From positions 434,001-498,000 of the forward strand of contig NZ_CP043732.1 of assembly GCF_014084045.1 (NCBI RefSeq): DNA of 64,000 bases. The letters run 5' to 3'. Below, in pieces: positions 20,578 through 29,671 of the stretch (position 1 is the stretch's first letter; every line of letters starts with the position of its first letter). The position numbers were made by a program, and so were the translations under genes. The notes under the pieces were generated by a model. The model ran no database searches, was not told the DNA's origin, and saw only the letters and a program-made list of their open reading frames with translations. The stretch is from Microbacterium esteraromaticum (GTDB taxonomy: Bacteria; Actinomycetota; Actinomycetes; Actinomycetales; Microbacteriaceae).

Positions 20578-22146
20578 TCACGACCTCCTCTCTGCTGCGG
20601 GGTGGACGGGGGCGGGGATGTCGATCCCGAAGGTGGCGCCTTCGCCGGGAACGCTGTCGAGCCACGCCGATCCGTCGTGGCCGTCGGCGATGGCGCGCAC
20701 GATCGCCAGCCCGAGCCCCGATCCGGCTCTGCGTCCCGCGGTGTCGGCCGGCGCCGCACCCCGCACGAACCGCTCGAAGATGCGCTCGGCGTCGGCGGCC
20801 GCGACGCCTGGCCCCGTGTCCTGAACCCAGAGCCGCAGTCTGCGGGCATCCCCCTCGCCGATGAAGGTCGAGCCGATGCGGATCCTGTCGCCGTCCTCCG
20901 TGACCTGCACGGCGTTGGCCGCGAGCTGCAGCACCGCCTGCGTCACGCGCTGCGGGTCGAGCTCAGCACTCCCCTCGGCCACCTCCATCAGCTGCCAGCG
21001 ACGGTCGCCGAGTGCCTGCGCCTTGGCCTCGATGTCGAGGGTGAGCGTGGCGATGTCGCAGCCGGAGCGGCGCACGAAGTCGGGCTGCTGGGCACGGGCG
21101 AGCACGAGCAGGTCCGTCACGATGCGGCTCATCCGGTCGAGCTCTCCGCGCACGAGGCGCAGCGTCTCGGCCCGCTCCACCGGGTCCTCGCTGAGCAGTT
21201 CGAGATGGCCGCGGACGATGGTGATCGGAGTGCGCAGCTCGTGCCCGGCGTCGTCGACGAAGCGCTGCTGCGTCGCATGGACCTCTTGCAGGCGATCGAG
21301 CATCTGGTTGAAGGTCGCCGCGACCGCGGCCACATCGTCTGTGCCGTCGACCGGGACTCGTGCGGTGAGGTCGTGCTCCCCGATGTCGCGGGCGACCCGG
21401 TACACCTCCCGCACCGGGGCGAGGATCTGGCCGGCCACGAGCCAGGCGACACCGGACGACAGCACGATGCCGATGAGCGCGACCCACGCGATGGCGGCGA
21501 AGCTCTCGTCGATCCGGTCACGGGCGTCCTGCGTGTACTGCACGACGACGACCGATCCGCGCTCTCCGGCGGCCTCGAAGTCGACCCGTCCCCAGCGCAT
21601 CGGCCCGGTCTCGGGACTGTTCTGCGCGCCCGAGACCTCGTCGGATGCGAGAAGACGATCGAGCATCGACCGGCCCCCTGGCAGCGCCTCGACGCTGTCG
21701 GTTCTGGACGCCTCGACGAGACCGTTCGCCACGCCGACGATGCGTCCGTCGACGGCGACGGCGATCGCCTCGTCCTCGTGCACGGACTGCCTGTCGAGGT
21801 ATTCGGTGAGCAGATCGTCGGCCGAGGTGAGCTCGGCCGCAGCGATGTCCTCGGCGAACCGGGCGAACTCCGCGGCCTCCTGCTCGATCTCGCCGTTGGC
21901 GGCCTGCTCGACTCCGGCGAGGAGGATGCTGCGCCCGATCAGTCCGACGGCGAGCAGGGTCACTGCGGTGCTGAGGATGATCCAGAGCGTGATCCGCCAG
22001 CGCGCCGGCAGGGTGCGGGCGCGCAGGGTGCGCAGCGGCTGCGGGGCCGGCTCAGGCGCGCGGTCCGCCGCGACGGGTCGCGATCCGGCGGCTTGCGCGC
22101 GTGCGACTTCGTCGAGGTCGAGGGGAAGCGTCGTGGCGTCAGTCAT
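20578..22146 (-). CDS. Membrane sensor histidine kinase
   Basis: The 522-residue kinase has a cytoplasmic N-tail, TM1 (WRITLWIILSTAVTLLAVGL), an extracytoplasmic sensor of about 150 residues, TM2, HAMP, DHp with H in DDAGHELRTPITIVRGHLE, and HATPase motifs N (LAANAVQ), G1 (DTGPGVA) and G2 (GSGLGLAI). The ATG at 22146 is chosen because it overlaps the stop of the upstream small gene by eight bases; an upstream ATG at 22176 would overlap more. The signal is unknown. Confidence 0.92.
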   Translation of the reverse strand: MTDATTLPLDLDEVARAQAAGSRPVAADRAPEPAPQPLRTLRARTLPARWRITLWIILSTAVTLLAVGLIGRSILLAGVEQAANGEIEQEAAEFARFAEDIAAAELTSADDLLTEYLDRQSVHEDEAIAVAVDGRIVGVANGLVEASRTDSVEALPGGRSMLDRLLASDEVSGAQNSPETGPMRWGRVDFEAAGERGSVVVVQYTQDARDRIDESFAAIAWVALIGIVLSSGVAWLVAGQILAPVREVYRVARDIGEHDLTARVPVDGTDDVAAVAATFNQMLDRLQEVHATQQRFVDDAGHELRTPITIVRGHLELLSEDPVERAETLRLVRGELDRMSRIVTDLLVLARAQQPDFVRRSGCDIATLTLDIEAKAQALGDRRWQLMEVAEGSAELDPQRVTQAVLQLAANAVQVTEDGDRIRIGSTFIGEGDARRLRLWVQDTGPGVAAADAERIFERFVRGAAPADTAGRRAGSGLGLAIVRAIADGHDGSAWLDSVPGEGATFGIDIPAPVHPAAERRS

Positions 22147-22450
22147 CGTCGCCCTCGTCATCAGCATCGTCGTCATCGTCGTCGCCGGCGGGAGGTGCGG
22201 GCGGGGCGGGTGCGGGAGCCGGCGCGGGAGGTGGCGGCGCGGGGATGCTGGATGGCTCGGGGGCGGGCTCGGGAACCGGCTCGGGAGCCGGCTCTGGAAC
22301 CGGTGCGGGGGTGGACAGCTTCACCGTGAGCGGCTTCTCGGGCAGTCGCGGCGAGGGCGGCATCTGAGCCAGCGCGACGCTGCCGACGGCGAAGAGCACC
22401 GGTACGGCGATGAGCGCGCCCGGGATCAGGATGCGACGTGCGGTGGTCAT
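22139..22450 (-). CDS. Small Pro-rich, Asp-tailed membrane or secreted protein
   Basis: The 103-residue product has an N-terminal hydrophobic segment (ILIPGALIAVPVLFAVGSVA, signal anchor or peptide), a middle region of Pro/Ala/Glu repeats (PAPEPVPEP-like) and an acidic C-terminus of almost only Asp (DDDDDDADDEGDDD). I recognise no family. It is the first gene of the kinase-regulator-permease operon and overlaps the kinase start, so it may be an accessory of the sensor; the Asp tail could bind divalent cations. An upstream ATG at 22510 lies in a hairpin and is less likely. Confidence 0.65.
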   Translation of the reverse strand: MTTARRILIPGALIAVPVLFAVGSVALAQMPPSPRLPEKPLTVKLSTPAPVPEPAPEPVPEPAPEPSSIPAPPPPAPAPAPAPPAPPAGDDDDDDADDEGDDD

Positions 22451-22490
22451 ACGACCATCGTGGCGGGTGTTGATGATGACGAGATGAGAT

Positions 22491-22514
22491 GGGGATGAAG
22501 ACTTCTTCATCCCC
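22491..22514. terminator. Hairpin between TauE gene and kinase operon
   Basis: Perfect 11-bp arms (GGGGATGAAGA / TCTTCATCCCC) around a 2-base centre lie 17 bp after the TauE-type stop. On the minus strand further TCATC words follow in direct orientation, so it could also serve as a regulator site for the downstream operon. Confidence 0.55.
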
Positions 22515-22530
22515 CTCTCACGATGCCGCG

Positions 22531-23328
22531 TCAGCGTCCGCGGGAGCGCAGCGCCTTCAGTGACATCTGCACGGCGATGACGACGAGGTATGCGGCGAAC
22601 AGGATGTTGCCCGTCAGCGGGTCGATCAGAGTCGCCAGCCACGCGCCGAGCGCCGTGGTGGTGCACGCGGCCACGCCGATGAAGGCGGCGGCGACCAGGT
22701 CGACGTTGCGGTGACGCAGATTGCCGATCGTGCCCGACACGGCGGTGGGGATCATCATCAGCAGCGATGTGCCCTTGGCGACGAGGTCGCTGGTGCCGAA
22801 CGCGAGCATGAGCACGGGGACGATGACCACTCCCCCTCCGACGCCGATGAGGCCTGCCACGACGCCGGTGACGACGCCGACGCCGACCAGGGCGATGCCC
22901 GTGAGCCAGCTGAGCTCGAACTCGGCCCCGCGCGAGGGGATGACGAGGAAGAGGCTGACGATCACGACGAGCAGGAAGGCGACGAAGCCCCAGCGCAGCG
23001 CCGTCTGGGAGACCTTCGGCAGCAGTCGCGAGCCGATCTGCGCGCCCACCACGGCGCCTGCTGCGAGGATCAGGGCGGGAATCCATGCCACCGCGCCCGA
23101 CATGGCGTACGAGATCACGCCGACGCTCGCGGTCGGCACGATGGCGGCGAGCGAGGTGCCGGCGGAGATGCGCTGATCGAACGCGAGCAGCAGCACCAGC
23201 AGGGGCACGATCACCGTGCCGCCGCCGACGCCGAACAGTCCCGAGAGCAGCCCGGCCGTGAGCCCGATGACGATGAAGAAGACGTAGGCGCGAGGCCCCC
23301 GGGTGATGGCCTGCTGCTCTGCGTTCAC
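22531..23328 (-). CDS. TauE/SafE (TSUP) family permease
   Basis: The 265-residue product has eight hydrophobic segments and the duplicated TSUP signature: GLLSGLFGVGGGTVIVPLL in the N-half and GLIGVGGGVVIVPVL in the C-half. Family members export or import sulfite, sulfoacetate or other organosulfur or organic anions. It is separated by hairpins from both neighbours and has 50 bp to tctA upstream, so read-through from the tct operon is possible. Confidence 0.88.
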   Translation of the reverse strand: MNAEQQAITRGPRAYVFFIVIGLTAGLLSGLFGVGGGTVIVPLLVLLLAFDQRISAGTSLAAIVPTASVGVISYAMSGAVAWIPALILAAGAVVGAQIGSRLLPKVSQTALRWGFVAFLLVVIVSLFLVIPSRGAEFELSWLTGIALVGVGVVTGVVAGLIGVGGGVVIVPVLMLAFGTSDLVAKGTSLLMMIPTAVSGTIGNLRHRNVDLVAAAFIGVAACTTTALGAWLATLIDPLTGNILFAAYLVVIAVQMSLKALRSRGR

Positions 23329-23378
23329 ACGATTCAGACTATCCCCGGGGGCTCACCTCTCTTTGCGCCCGCTGTGCG

Positions 23379-24926
23379 TCAGACCTCCCGGTCGGCCGAG
23401 ATCGGCACCGCGATCGACTCGGTCAGCGCCTGCTCGTAGCGGTGCTGGCGGCGACGCAGCCAGAGTCCGCCTGCCACGAGCAGTGCCAGCACGATGTAGG
23501 CCGTCGCGGCGAACGGCTGCAGCACGAGCGTCGACAGGTCTCCCTGACTCAGCTGCAGCGCCTTGCGGAGCTGCTCCTCTCCCATCGGCCCCAGGATCAT
23601 GCCGACGACGAGCGGTGCCACCGGGTACCCGAAGCGCCGCATGAAGTAGCCCAGCACGCCGATGATCACGAGGATCAGGATGTCGACCACGGCGAAGTTG
23701 AGCGCGTAGGCGCCGAAGGCGGCGAACAGCAGGATGCCTGCGTACAGATAGGGCCTCGGGATCTGCAGCAGCTTCACCCACATGCCCACGAGCGGCAGGT
23801 TGAGCACGATGAGGATGACGTTGCCCAGGTAGAGACTGGCGACCAGCGCCCACACGAGCGCCGGCTGGTTCTGGAACAGCTGCGGCCCCGGCTGGAGGCC
23901 GTATGCCTGGAACGCGACGAGGATGATGGCCGCGGTCGCCGTCGTCGGGAGGCCGAGCGTCAGCAGCGGCACGAGAACGCCGGCCGCAGCCGCGTTGTTC
24001 GCCGACTCGGGGCCTGCGACCCCCTCGATGGCGCCGCGGCCGAACTCCTGCTTGTGCCTGGACAGCTTGCGCTCGGTCGCGTACGAGAGGAAGGTCGCGA
24101 CATCGGCGCCTCCCGCGGGGATCGTGCCGATCGGGAAGCCGATCGCCGTGCCGCGCAGCCATGGCTTCCACGAGCGCTTCCAGTCGTCCCTGGTCATCCA
24201 GCTGCGCCATCCACGGGTGACTGGGATCACATCGATCCCGCCGTGCCGCAGGCGTGCGGCGATGTACAGGGTCTCGCCCACCGCGAACAGTCCGACCGCG
24301 ACGAGCACGATGTCGATGCCGTCCGACAGCGGAAGCAGCCCCAGCGTGTAGCGCTGCTGCGCGGTGAGGGTGTCGGTGCCGACGAGGCCGAGGAACAGGC
24401 CGACGCCGAGAGACGTCATTCCTCGCGGCACCGAGCTGCCGATCAGGGCGCCGACGGTGACGAACGCGATGACGATGAGCGCGACGTAGTCGGCCGGGCC
24501 GAGGTTCACCGCGAACTCCGCCAGCACGGGCGCAAGCAGCGTGAGGCCGACCGTCGCGATGGTGCCGGCGACGAACGAGCCGATCGCCGCTGTCGCGAGT
24601 GCTGCGGCTCCTCGGCCGAGCTTGGCCATCTTGTTGCCCTCGATGGCTGTCACGATGGACGCCGATTCACCCGGCGTGTTCAGCAGGATGCTCGTCGTCG
24701 ATCCGCCGTACATGCCGCCGTAGTAGATGCCGGCGAAGGTGATCAGCGCCGCCGTCGGATCGAGCGTGTACGTCAGCGGCAGCAGCAGCGCCACCGTCAT
24801 CGCCGGGCCGATCCCCGGCAGCACCCCGACCGCGGTGCCGATCAGCACGCCGACGAACGCGAAGACCAGGTACTGGGGCTGCAGCGCTGTCGCGAAGCCC
24901 TCGAGCAGAAGAGTCCAGCTGTCCAT
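23379..24926 (-). CDS. tctA: Tripartite tricarboxylate transporter, large membrane subunit TctA
   Basis: The 515-residue product has about 12 transmembrane segments. The TctA signatures [40 protein letters not shown] and [15 protein letters not shown] are visible. It is the channel component of a binding-protein-dependent citrate/carboxylate importer. Its ATG overlaps the tctB stop by one base (TGATG). Confidence 0.93.
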   Translation of the reverse strand: MDSWTLLLEGFATALQPQYLVFAFVGVLIGTAVGVLPGIGPAMTVALLLPLTYTLDPTAALITFAGIYYGGMYGGSTTSILLNTPGESASIVTAIEGNKMAKLGRGAAALATAAIGSFVAGTIATVGLTLLAPVLAEFAVNLGPADYVALIVIAFVTVGALIGSSVPRGMTSLGVGLFLGLVGTDTLTAQQRYTLGLLPLSDGIDIVLVAVGLFAVGETLYIAARLRHGGIDVIPVTRGWRSWMTRDDWKRSWKPWLRGTAIGFPIGTIPAGGADVATFLSYATERKLSRHKQEFGRGAIEGVAGPESANNAAAAGVLVPLLTLGLPTTATAAIILVAFQAYGLQPGPQLFQNQPALVWALVASLYLGNVILIVLNLPLVGMWVKLLQIPRPYLYAGILLFAAFGAYALNFAVVDILILVIIGVLGYFMRRFGYPVAPLVVGMILGPMGEEQLRKALQLSQGDLSTLVLQPFAATAYIVLALLVAGGLWLRRRQHRYEQALTESIAVPISADREV

Positions 24927-25470
24927 CAGAAGATCCCTCCCAGCCATCCGAGCGCGGGGCCCCACGGCAGCGACAGCCCCATGAGCCCGCCGAACACGAT
25001 CTGCACGGCCAGCGCGACGGCCAGGCCGATGACGAAGGCGAGCCACCAGCGCTTCGCGCCCAGCGACCACGCGACCACTCCGAACAGCAGAGCCGCTGCC
25101 GGGGCCCAGCCGATGACATCGACGAGCAGCAGGTGCGCGACGACCGCTCCCACGATCTTGGCGAGGGTGAGCCAGTCGGTCCTGGCGTCGGGGTCGATGT
25201 CCTCCCCCTCCTCCAGTGCTGCGCGGTTTCCGCGCAGCACCGAGACGAGCACGGCCGCGGCCGAGCCGAGCAGGACGATCGAGACGAAGATCGGGAAGAT
25301 CGTCGGCCCGACCTTGACGCCCACCGGGACGTGGATCGTGAAGGCGCCCACGAGCGCGAACACGCCGAGTGCGAGCATGAGCAGGGCGAAGACGAGCTCA
25401 CCGAGGGGAACCCGCTGGGCGAGCCGAGTCTCCTCGGCCCGCCCGCTCGCCCGAGGATCGGGGCATTCAT
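24926..25470 (-). CDS. tctB: TctB small membrane subunit, apparent N-terminal frameshift
   Basis: The uninterrupted frame from ATG 25378 gives 150 residues with four transmembrane segments, but starts inside the first helix. Upstream in the same frame the codons read as a natural hydrophilic N-terminus ([18 protein letters not shown]), without a start codon. The ATG at 25470, directly after the tctC stop, is one base out of frame. Adding one base to the four-G run at 25460-25463 (plus strand) would join them into a normal 181-residue TctB. A sequencing error or a recent mutation are both possible. Confidence 0.75.
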
Positions 25471-25471
25471 G

Positions 25472-26488
25472 TCAGATCAGTCCGATGTTCTTCAGGGTTC
25501 CGGTCACGTCGGAGATGTTCTCCTCGAGGAACGCGTCGAACTCGTCTCCGACGAGGAACGCGTCGGCCCAGCCCTTGCTCTCGAGCTCCGCCGTCCAGCC
25601 GTCCGAGTCGTGCATCTCGGTGACGATGCGCTCGAGCTCGTCGCGATCGGCACCGGAGATGCCGCCGGGGGCGACCACGCCGCGCCAGTTGGTCAGCACG
25701 ACGTCGTAACCGGCGTCGGTGATCGTCGGCACATCGGCGAGGGATTCGACCGGCTCCTCCGAGGAGACGGCCAAGGCGCGCATCGAGCCGTCCTCGATGT
25801 ACTGCAGGAACTCTCCCACGCCCGAGATACCTGCGGAGACCTTGTCGCCGACCAGCAGCGAGACCGCCTCGCCGCCACCCGAGTTGGGCGTGTAGTTCAG
25901 CTTCGACGGGATGTCAGCTCCCTCGACGCCGGCAGCCTCGAGCAGCAGGCCGGCGAGGATGTGGTCGGCGCCACCCGCCGAGCCGCCGGTGACGGTGACC
26001 TCCTGCCCCTTGTCGACGATGTCCTCGACCAGGTCCTCCAGCGTGTCGTACTCCGAGTCCTCCGGCACGACGACGACGAGCGGCTCCTCGGTGAGGCGCG
26101 CGATAGGAGTGGTGTCCTCGAGCCGCACAGCGGATGAGTTGGTCTCGATCGCGCCGACCATCACCAGGCCCATGACCATGAGCGTCGCCGGGTCCTTCTG
26201 ATTGGCGAGCTGCGCGAGACCGACCGTGCCGCCGGCGCCGTCGACGTTGGTGACGGCTGCCGAGCCGAGGATGTCGTCGTCGGTGAGAACCTTCGACATC
26301 GCGCGGCCGGTCTGGTCCCATCCACCGCCGGGTCCGGCGGGGACGATGACGGAGACGTCGGTGAAGACCGAGGCCTCGCCCTCTCCGTCGGAAGCCGGCG
26401 AGGGCGTCGCGTTCTGCGACGAGCATCCGGCGAGTGCGAGTGCCACCGTCGCCGCGACGGCGACGAGGGCGGTGCGTGATTTCTTCAT
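25472..26488 (-). CDS. tctC: TctC-type substrate-binding lipoprotein
   Basis: The 338-residue extracytoplasmic binding protein of the Bug/TctC family starts with a lipoprotein signal (lipobox LALAGC). Typical segments are [16 protein letters not shown] and [17 protein letters not shown]. It delivers a carboxylate to TctAB. It is the first gene of tctCBA, preceded by a good AAGGAGGAG ribosome binding site and divergent from the fused sensor regulator. Confidence 0.92.
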   Translation of the reverse strand: MKKSRTALVAVAATVALALAGCSSQNATPSPASDGEGEASVFTDVSVIVPAGPGGGWDQTGRAMSKVLTDDDILGSAAVTNVDGAGGTVGLAQLANQKDPATLMVMGLVMVGAIETNSSAVRLEDTTPIARLTEEPLVVVVPEDSEYDTLEDLVEDIVDKGQEVTVTGGSAGGADHILAGLLLEAAGVEGADIPSKLNYTPNSGGGEAVSLLVGDKVSAGISGVGEFLQYIEDGSMRALAVSSEEPVESLADVPTITDAGYDVVLTNWRGVVAPGGISGADRDELERIVTEMHDSDGWTAELESKGWADAFLVGDEFDAFLEENISDVTGTLKNIGLI

Positions 26489-26563
26489 GCGCTCCTCCTT
26501 GAGCGGTGTGGGGATGCTGGCAACCGTAGGCACTGCCGGTGCGGCGGATCTGCTTCCGATATC

Positions 26564-26591
26564 ATTGGTCGCGCTTTCGAAAGTATTGGTC
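26564..26591. promoter_or_regulatory. Direct-repeat operator in the tct/regulator intergenic region
   Basis: ATTGGTC occurs at 26564-26570 and again at 26585-26591, exactly 21 bp (two helical turns) apart and in the same orientation, with the 10-bp palindrome CTTTCGAAAG at 26574-26583 between them. It lies between tctC and the divergent regulator, the expected place for the regulator to act. Binding is inferred. Confidence 0.5.
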
Positions 26592-26647
26592 TCGGATGCC
26601 TCGCATCCGGCGTTCCCTCCGCTCGCGCACGCGGGGAGAATGGCTGT

Positions 26648-27916
26648 GTGGCCTCGAAGATGACGCACGCGTCGCAGACGACGCACGGCGGGATGCCGCT
26701 GCGTGTGCAGCTGATCTTGCTGCAGGCGCTGATCGTCGCCGTCGTGACCCTCATCGCCGGCGCCACCGCCGGGGTGATCCAGGCGGTCACGGTGCGCGAC
26801 GCCTACGAGGACCGGATGCTGGCGGTGGCGCAGTCGATCGCCTCGATGCCCGCCATCCGCTCAGCGTTCCACGACCCCGACCCCGCGGCGACGATCCAGC
26901 CGCTCGCCGAGACCGTACGCAAGGCGTCGGACCTCACGTACATCGTGGTGGCGAACGCCGACGGCATCCGCTACTCGCATCCGAACCCCGAGCGCATCGG
27001 CCAGAGGGTCTCGACCGACGCCTCCGTCCCGCTCTCCGGCGAGATCTACATGGGGACGCAGACCGGCACGCTCGGTCCGTCCTGGCGGGTCAAGGTGCCC
27101 GTCTTCGAGGGCTCCGAGGTGATCGGCACCGTGTCGGTCGGCATCCTCGAGTCCCAGGGCACCGGCGAGTTCGCGACGAACCTCGGCTGGATCATCGGCG
27201 CGATGCTGATCGCGGTCGTGCTGGGCGTGTTCGGATCGGCGTGGGTGACGGCTGTCATCCGACGTCGCATCCATCTGCTCGAGCCGCACGAGATCACGGC
27301 GCTGGTGCGCAATCAGGAGACCACTCTGCACGGCCTCAGCGAGGGTGTGATCACGGTCGACGCGTCGGGCACCATCACGCTCGCGAACGATGCGGCTGCA
27401 CGGCTGCTGGGGGCTGACGCCGCCGACCTGACCGGCGCGAGAGTGGCCGATGTGCTCGACGACGAGCTGCTCGCCGTGCTGCGCGACGGCGAGGACGCCG
27501 GTCGTCCTGTGATCGTCGGCAGCCATGTGCTCGTCGCGCGAGGCACCGGTGCACGCGTCGACGGGGAGGCGGTGGATGCCACTCTGCTGCTGCGCGATCA
27601 CACCGAGCTGCACGACGTGGTGCGCCGGGTCGAAGCGGCCGACGCCATCATCGCGTTCCGCCGCCGTGCAGGCCTGCCCAAGGGGCTCAGCGCCGAGACG
27701 CTCGGCCGCGTCGCCGTCGCACTGGGCGAGAACCCCGAGTCGTCGGCCGCCGAGCTCGGCGACGTGCTCGGGATGTCGAGGGTGAGCGCGCGGCGCTATC
27801 TCGAGCACCTCGCGAGCACGGGGCGAGCGGTGCGCTCACTCGACTACTCCACCAAGGGACGGCCGGGTACCCGCTACCGAACTATTGAGACCGTGTCTCA
27901 GGGCATGCGAGACTGA
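26648..27916 (+). CDS. CitA-like membrane sensor fused to CitB-like DNA-binding domain, no kinase
   Basis: The 422-residue protein has TM1 (18-46), an extracytoplasmic CitA/DcuS-type sensor (47-178, with [13 protein letters not shown] at 106-118), TM2 (179-203), a cytoplasmic PAS domain (about 224-322), then directly [12 protein letters not shown] (344-355) and [17 protein letters not shown] (377-393). The last two are the helix-turn-helix hallmarks of CitB/DpiA-type response regulators. No DHp histidine, no HATPase motif and no receiver are present. It should therefore be a one-component, membrane-bound citrate/carboxylate-responsive transcription factor acting on the divergent tctCBA. Start GTG 26648; ATG 26660 is an alternative. 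Confidence 0.85.
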   Translation: MASKMTHASQTTHGGMPLRVQLILLQALIVAVVTLIAGATAGVIQAVTVRDAYEDRMLAVAQSIASMPAIRSAFHDPDPAATIQPLAETVRKASDLTYIVVANADGIRYSHPNPERIGQRVSTDASVPLSGEIYMGTQTGTLGPSWRVKVPVFEGSEVIGTVSVGILESQGTGEFATNLGWIIGAMLIAVVLGVFGSAWVTAVIRRRIHLLEPHEITALVRNQETTLHGLSEGVITVDASGTITLANDAAARLLGADAADLTGARVADVLDDELLAVLRDGEDAGRPVIVGSHVLVARGTGARVDGEAVDATLLLRDHTELHDVVRRVEAADAIIAFRRRAGLPKGLSAETLGRVAVALGENPESSAAELGDVLGMSRVSARRYLEHLASTGRAVRSLDYSTKGRPGTRYRTIETVSQGMRD

Positions 27917-27953
27917 CTCCCACGACCCGCCTGCTCTGATCGAAGGAGATCAC

Positions 27954-29531
27954 ATGCTTCGCAGCCCTCTGCCCGACGTCGAGATCCCTGCCGTCTCGAT
28001 CTACGAGTACCTGTTCTCCGACCTCGACGATGCGGCCCTCGACTCGGTCGCGATCGTCGACGGCATGACAGGCGCCGAGACCACCTACCGTCAGCTCGTA
28101 GGCCAGATCGGACTGTTCGCCGGTGCCCTCGCAGCACGCGGGATCGGCATCGGCGATCGGGTGGGCGTGCTCTGCCCGAATGTGCCGGCGTTCGCGACGG
28201 TGTTCCACGGCATCCTTCGCGCCGGAGCCACCGCCACGACCATCAACTCCCTCTACACCGCCGAAGAGATCGCCAGTCAGCTCGAGGACGCCGACGCCTC
28301 GTGGCTGGTGACCGTCTCTCCCCTGCTCGCCGGCGCCAAGGCCGCCGCCGCGCAGCGCGGCATCGCCGACGACCACGTCATCGTGCTCGACGGCGCCGAC
28401 GGGCACCCGAGCCTGCGCGACCTGCTCTCCGAGGGGCACGAGGCGCCCGACGTGAGCGTCGACCCGGCCACCCACCTCGCCGTGCTTCCGTACTCCTCCG
28501 GCACGACAGGTCGCCCCAAGGGCGTGATGCTCACGCACCGCAACCTCATCGCCAACGTCGCGCAGTGCACCGGCCTGCTCAGCGTCGACTCCGACGACCG
28601 CGTGCTCGCCGTGCTGCCGTTCTTCCACATCTACGGCATGACCGTGCTGCTCAACTTCGCGCTGCGCAAGCGCGCATCGCTGGTCACCATGCCGAAGTTC
28701 GACCTGCTCGAATTCCTGCGCATCATCGCCGAGCACCGCACGACCTGGGTGTTCATCGCCCCGCCGATCGCCGTGGCGCTGGCGAAGCATCCGATCATCG
28801 ACCAGTACGACCTGTCTGCAGTGCGCGTCATCTTCTCAGGTGCTGCTCCCCTGGACGGCGAGCTCGCCGCCGCCGTCGCGCAGCGCCTGGGCTGCGAGGT
28901 CGTTCAGGGCTACGGGATGACCGAGACGAGCCCTGCGGTCAACCTCATCCCCGCCGAGTGGACGCACGTCGACAAGTCGTCGATCGGCCCGCTCGTTCCC
29001 AGCACCGAGGCCCGCCTCGTCGACCCCCAGACCGGTCAGGACGTCGAGCTGTCGCAGAGCGGCGAGAGCGCGCCAGGCGAGCTCTGGGTGCGGGGTCCGC
29101 AGGTGATGGTCGGGTACCTCAACCGCCCGGATGCCACGGCCGAGATGCTCGACGATGACGGCTGGCTGCACACCGGCGACATCGCCACGGTCACACCCGA
29201 CGGCATCTTCCGCATCGTCGACCGCCTGAAGGAGCTCATCAAGTACAAGGGCTACCAGGTCGCGCCGGCCGTGCTCGAGGCGGTGCTGCTCGGGCATCCG
29301 GGAATCGCCGACGCCGCCGTGATCGGCGCGAAGGACGAGGACGGACAGGAGGTGCCCAAGGCGTTCGTGGTGGTGCAGCAGGGAGTCGAGCTCAGCGCCG
29401 ACGACGTGATGTCCTTCGTCGCCGAGCGCGTCGCACCGCACGAGAAGGTGCGGCAGGTGGAGTTCATCGAGGGCATCCCGAAGTCGGCGTCGGGCAAGAT
29501 CCTGCGCAAGGATCTGCGGGCGGCCTCATAG
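27954..29531 (+). CDS. AMP-forming CoA ligase (4-coumarate/medium-chain acyl-CoA ligase-like)
   Basis: The 525-residue adenylate-forming enzyme carries the phosphate loop YSSGTTGRPKGVMLTH (near residue 180), QGYGMTETSP, the hinge GWLHTGDIA and RLKELIKYKGYQVAP, and the catalytic lysine in PKSASGKILRK. It activates a carboxylic acid to its CoA thioester. The ATG at 27954 follows GAAGGAGATC. It starts 38 bp after the fused regulator on the same strand, so the substrate may relate to what that regulator senses or TctABC imports; this is inference. Confidence 0.88.
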   Translation: MLRSPLPDVEIPAVSIYEYLFSDLDDAALDSVAIVDGMTGAETTYRQLVGQIGLFAGALAARGIGIGDRVGVLCPNVPAFATVFHGILRAGATATTINSLYTAEEIASQLEDADASWLVTVSPLLAGAKAAAAQRGIADDHVIVLDGADGHPSLRDLLSEGHEAPDVSVDPATHLAVLPYSSGTTGRPKGVMLTHRNLIANVAQCTGLLSVDSDDRVLAVLPFFHIYGMTVLLNFALRKRASLVTMPKFDLLEFLRIIAEHRTTWVFIAPPIAVALAKHPIIDQYDLSAVRVIFSGAAPLDGELAAAVAQRLGCEVVQGYGMTETSPAVNLIPAEWTHVDKSSIGPLVPSTEARLVDPQTGQDVELSQSGESAPGELWVRGPQVMVGYLNRPDATAEMLDDDGWLHTGDIATVTPDGIFRIVDRLKELIKYKGYQVAPAVLEAVLLGHPGIADAAVIGAKDEDGQEVPKAFVVVQQGVELSADDVMSFVAERVAPHEKVRQVEFIEGIPKSASGKILRKDLRAAS

Positions 29532-29558
29532 CGGCCGAGCTGCGCGAAGGCGCGACCC

Positions 29559-29599
29559 GGTCGTTGAGCGAGTTCGGCGGAGCCGATCGAGTCGAACGC
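29559..29599 (+). repeat. Dispersed GGTCGTTGAGCGAG...GAGTCGAACGC element
   Basis: The segment begins GGTCGTTGAGCGAG and ends CGAGTCGAACGC, a layout I recognise from intergenic repeats in Microbacteriaceae. A diverged second copy is at 32407-32443 in this window. Confidence 0.5.
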
Positions 29600-29608
29600 G
29601 CGAGACGC

Positions 29609-29647
29609 GAAGAAGCCCGTCACCCCGGAAGGGTGACGGGCTTCTTC
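29609..29647. terminator. Bidirectional terminator, CoA ligase / rplQ
   Basis: Perfect 17-bp arms (GAAGAAGCCCGTCACCC and complement) with loop CGGAA lie between the convergent CoA-ligase and rplQ genes, 24 bp after the rplQ stop. Confidence 0.85.
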
Positions 29648-29671
29648 GTCAGTGCGCGTCGGCGCTGAGGC

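Noticed and set aside
20314-22329. 671-residue plus-strand frame opposite the two-component genes
   Set aside because: Antisense shadow of kinase and regulator, which have all catalytic motifs.
24667-25470. 267-residue minus-strand frame starting at ATG 25470
   Set aside because: Ser/Arg/Cys-rich out-of-frame reading of tctB and tctA; only the start codon is meaningful, as the likely tctB start before the frameshift.
23442-25709. 755-residue plus-strand frame opposite tctA/tctB
   Set aside because: Asp/Arg/Glu-rich antisense shadow; the minus strand encodes a clear TctA.
26648-27916. Reading the regulator as a truncated, non-functional histidine kinase
   Set aside because: The frame does not end after the PAS domain but continues into an intact CitB-type DNA-binding domain with a normal stop, unlike a simple truncation.
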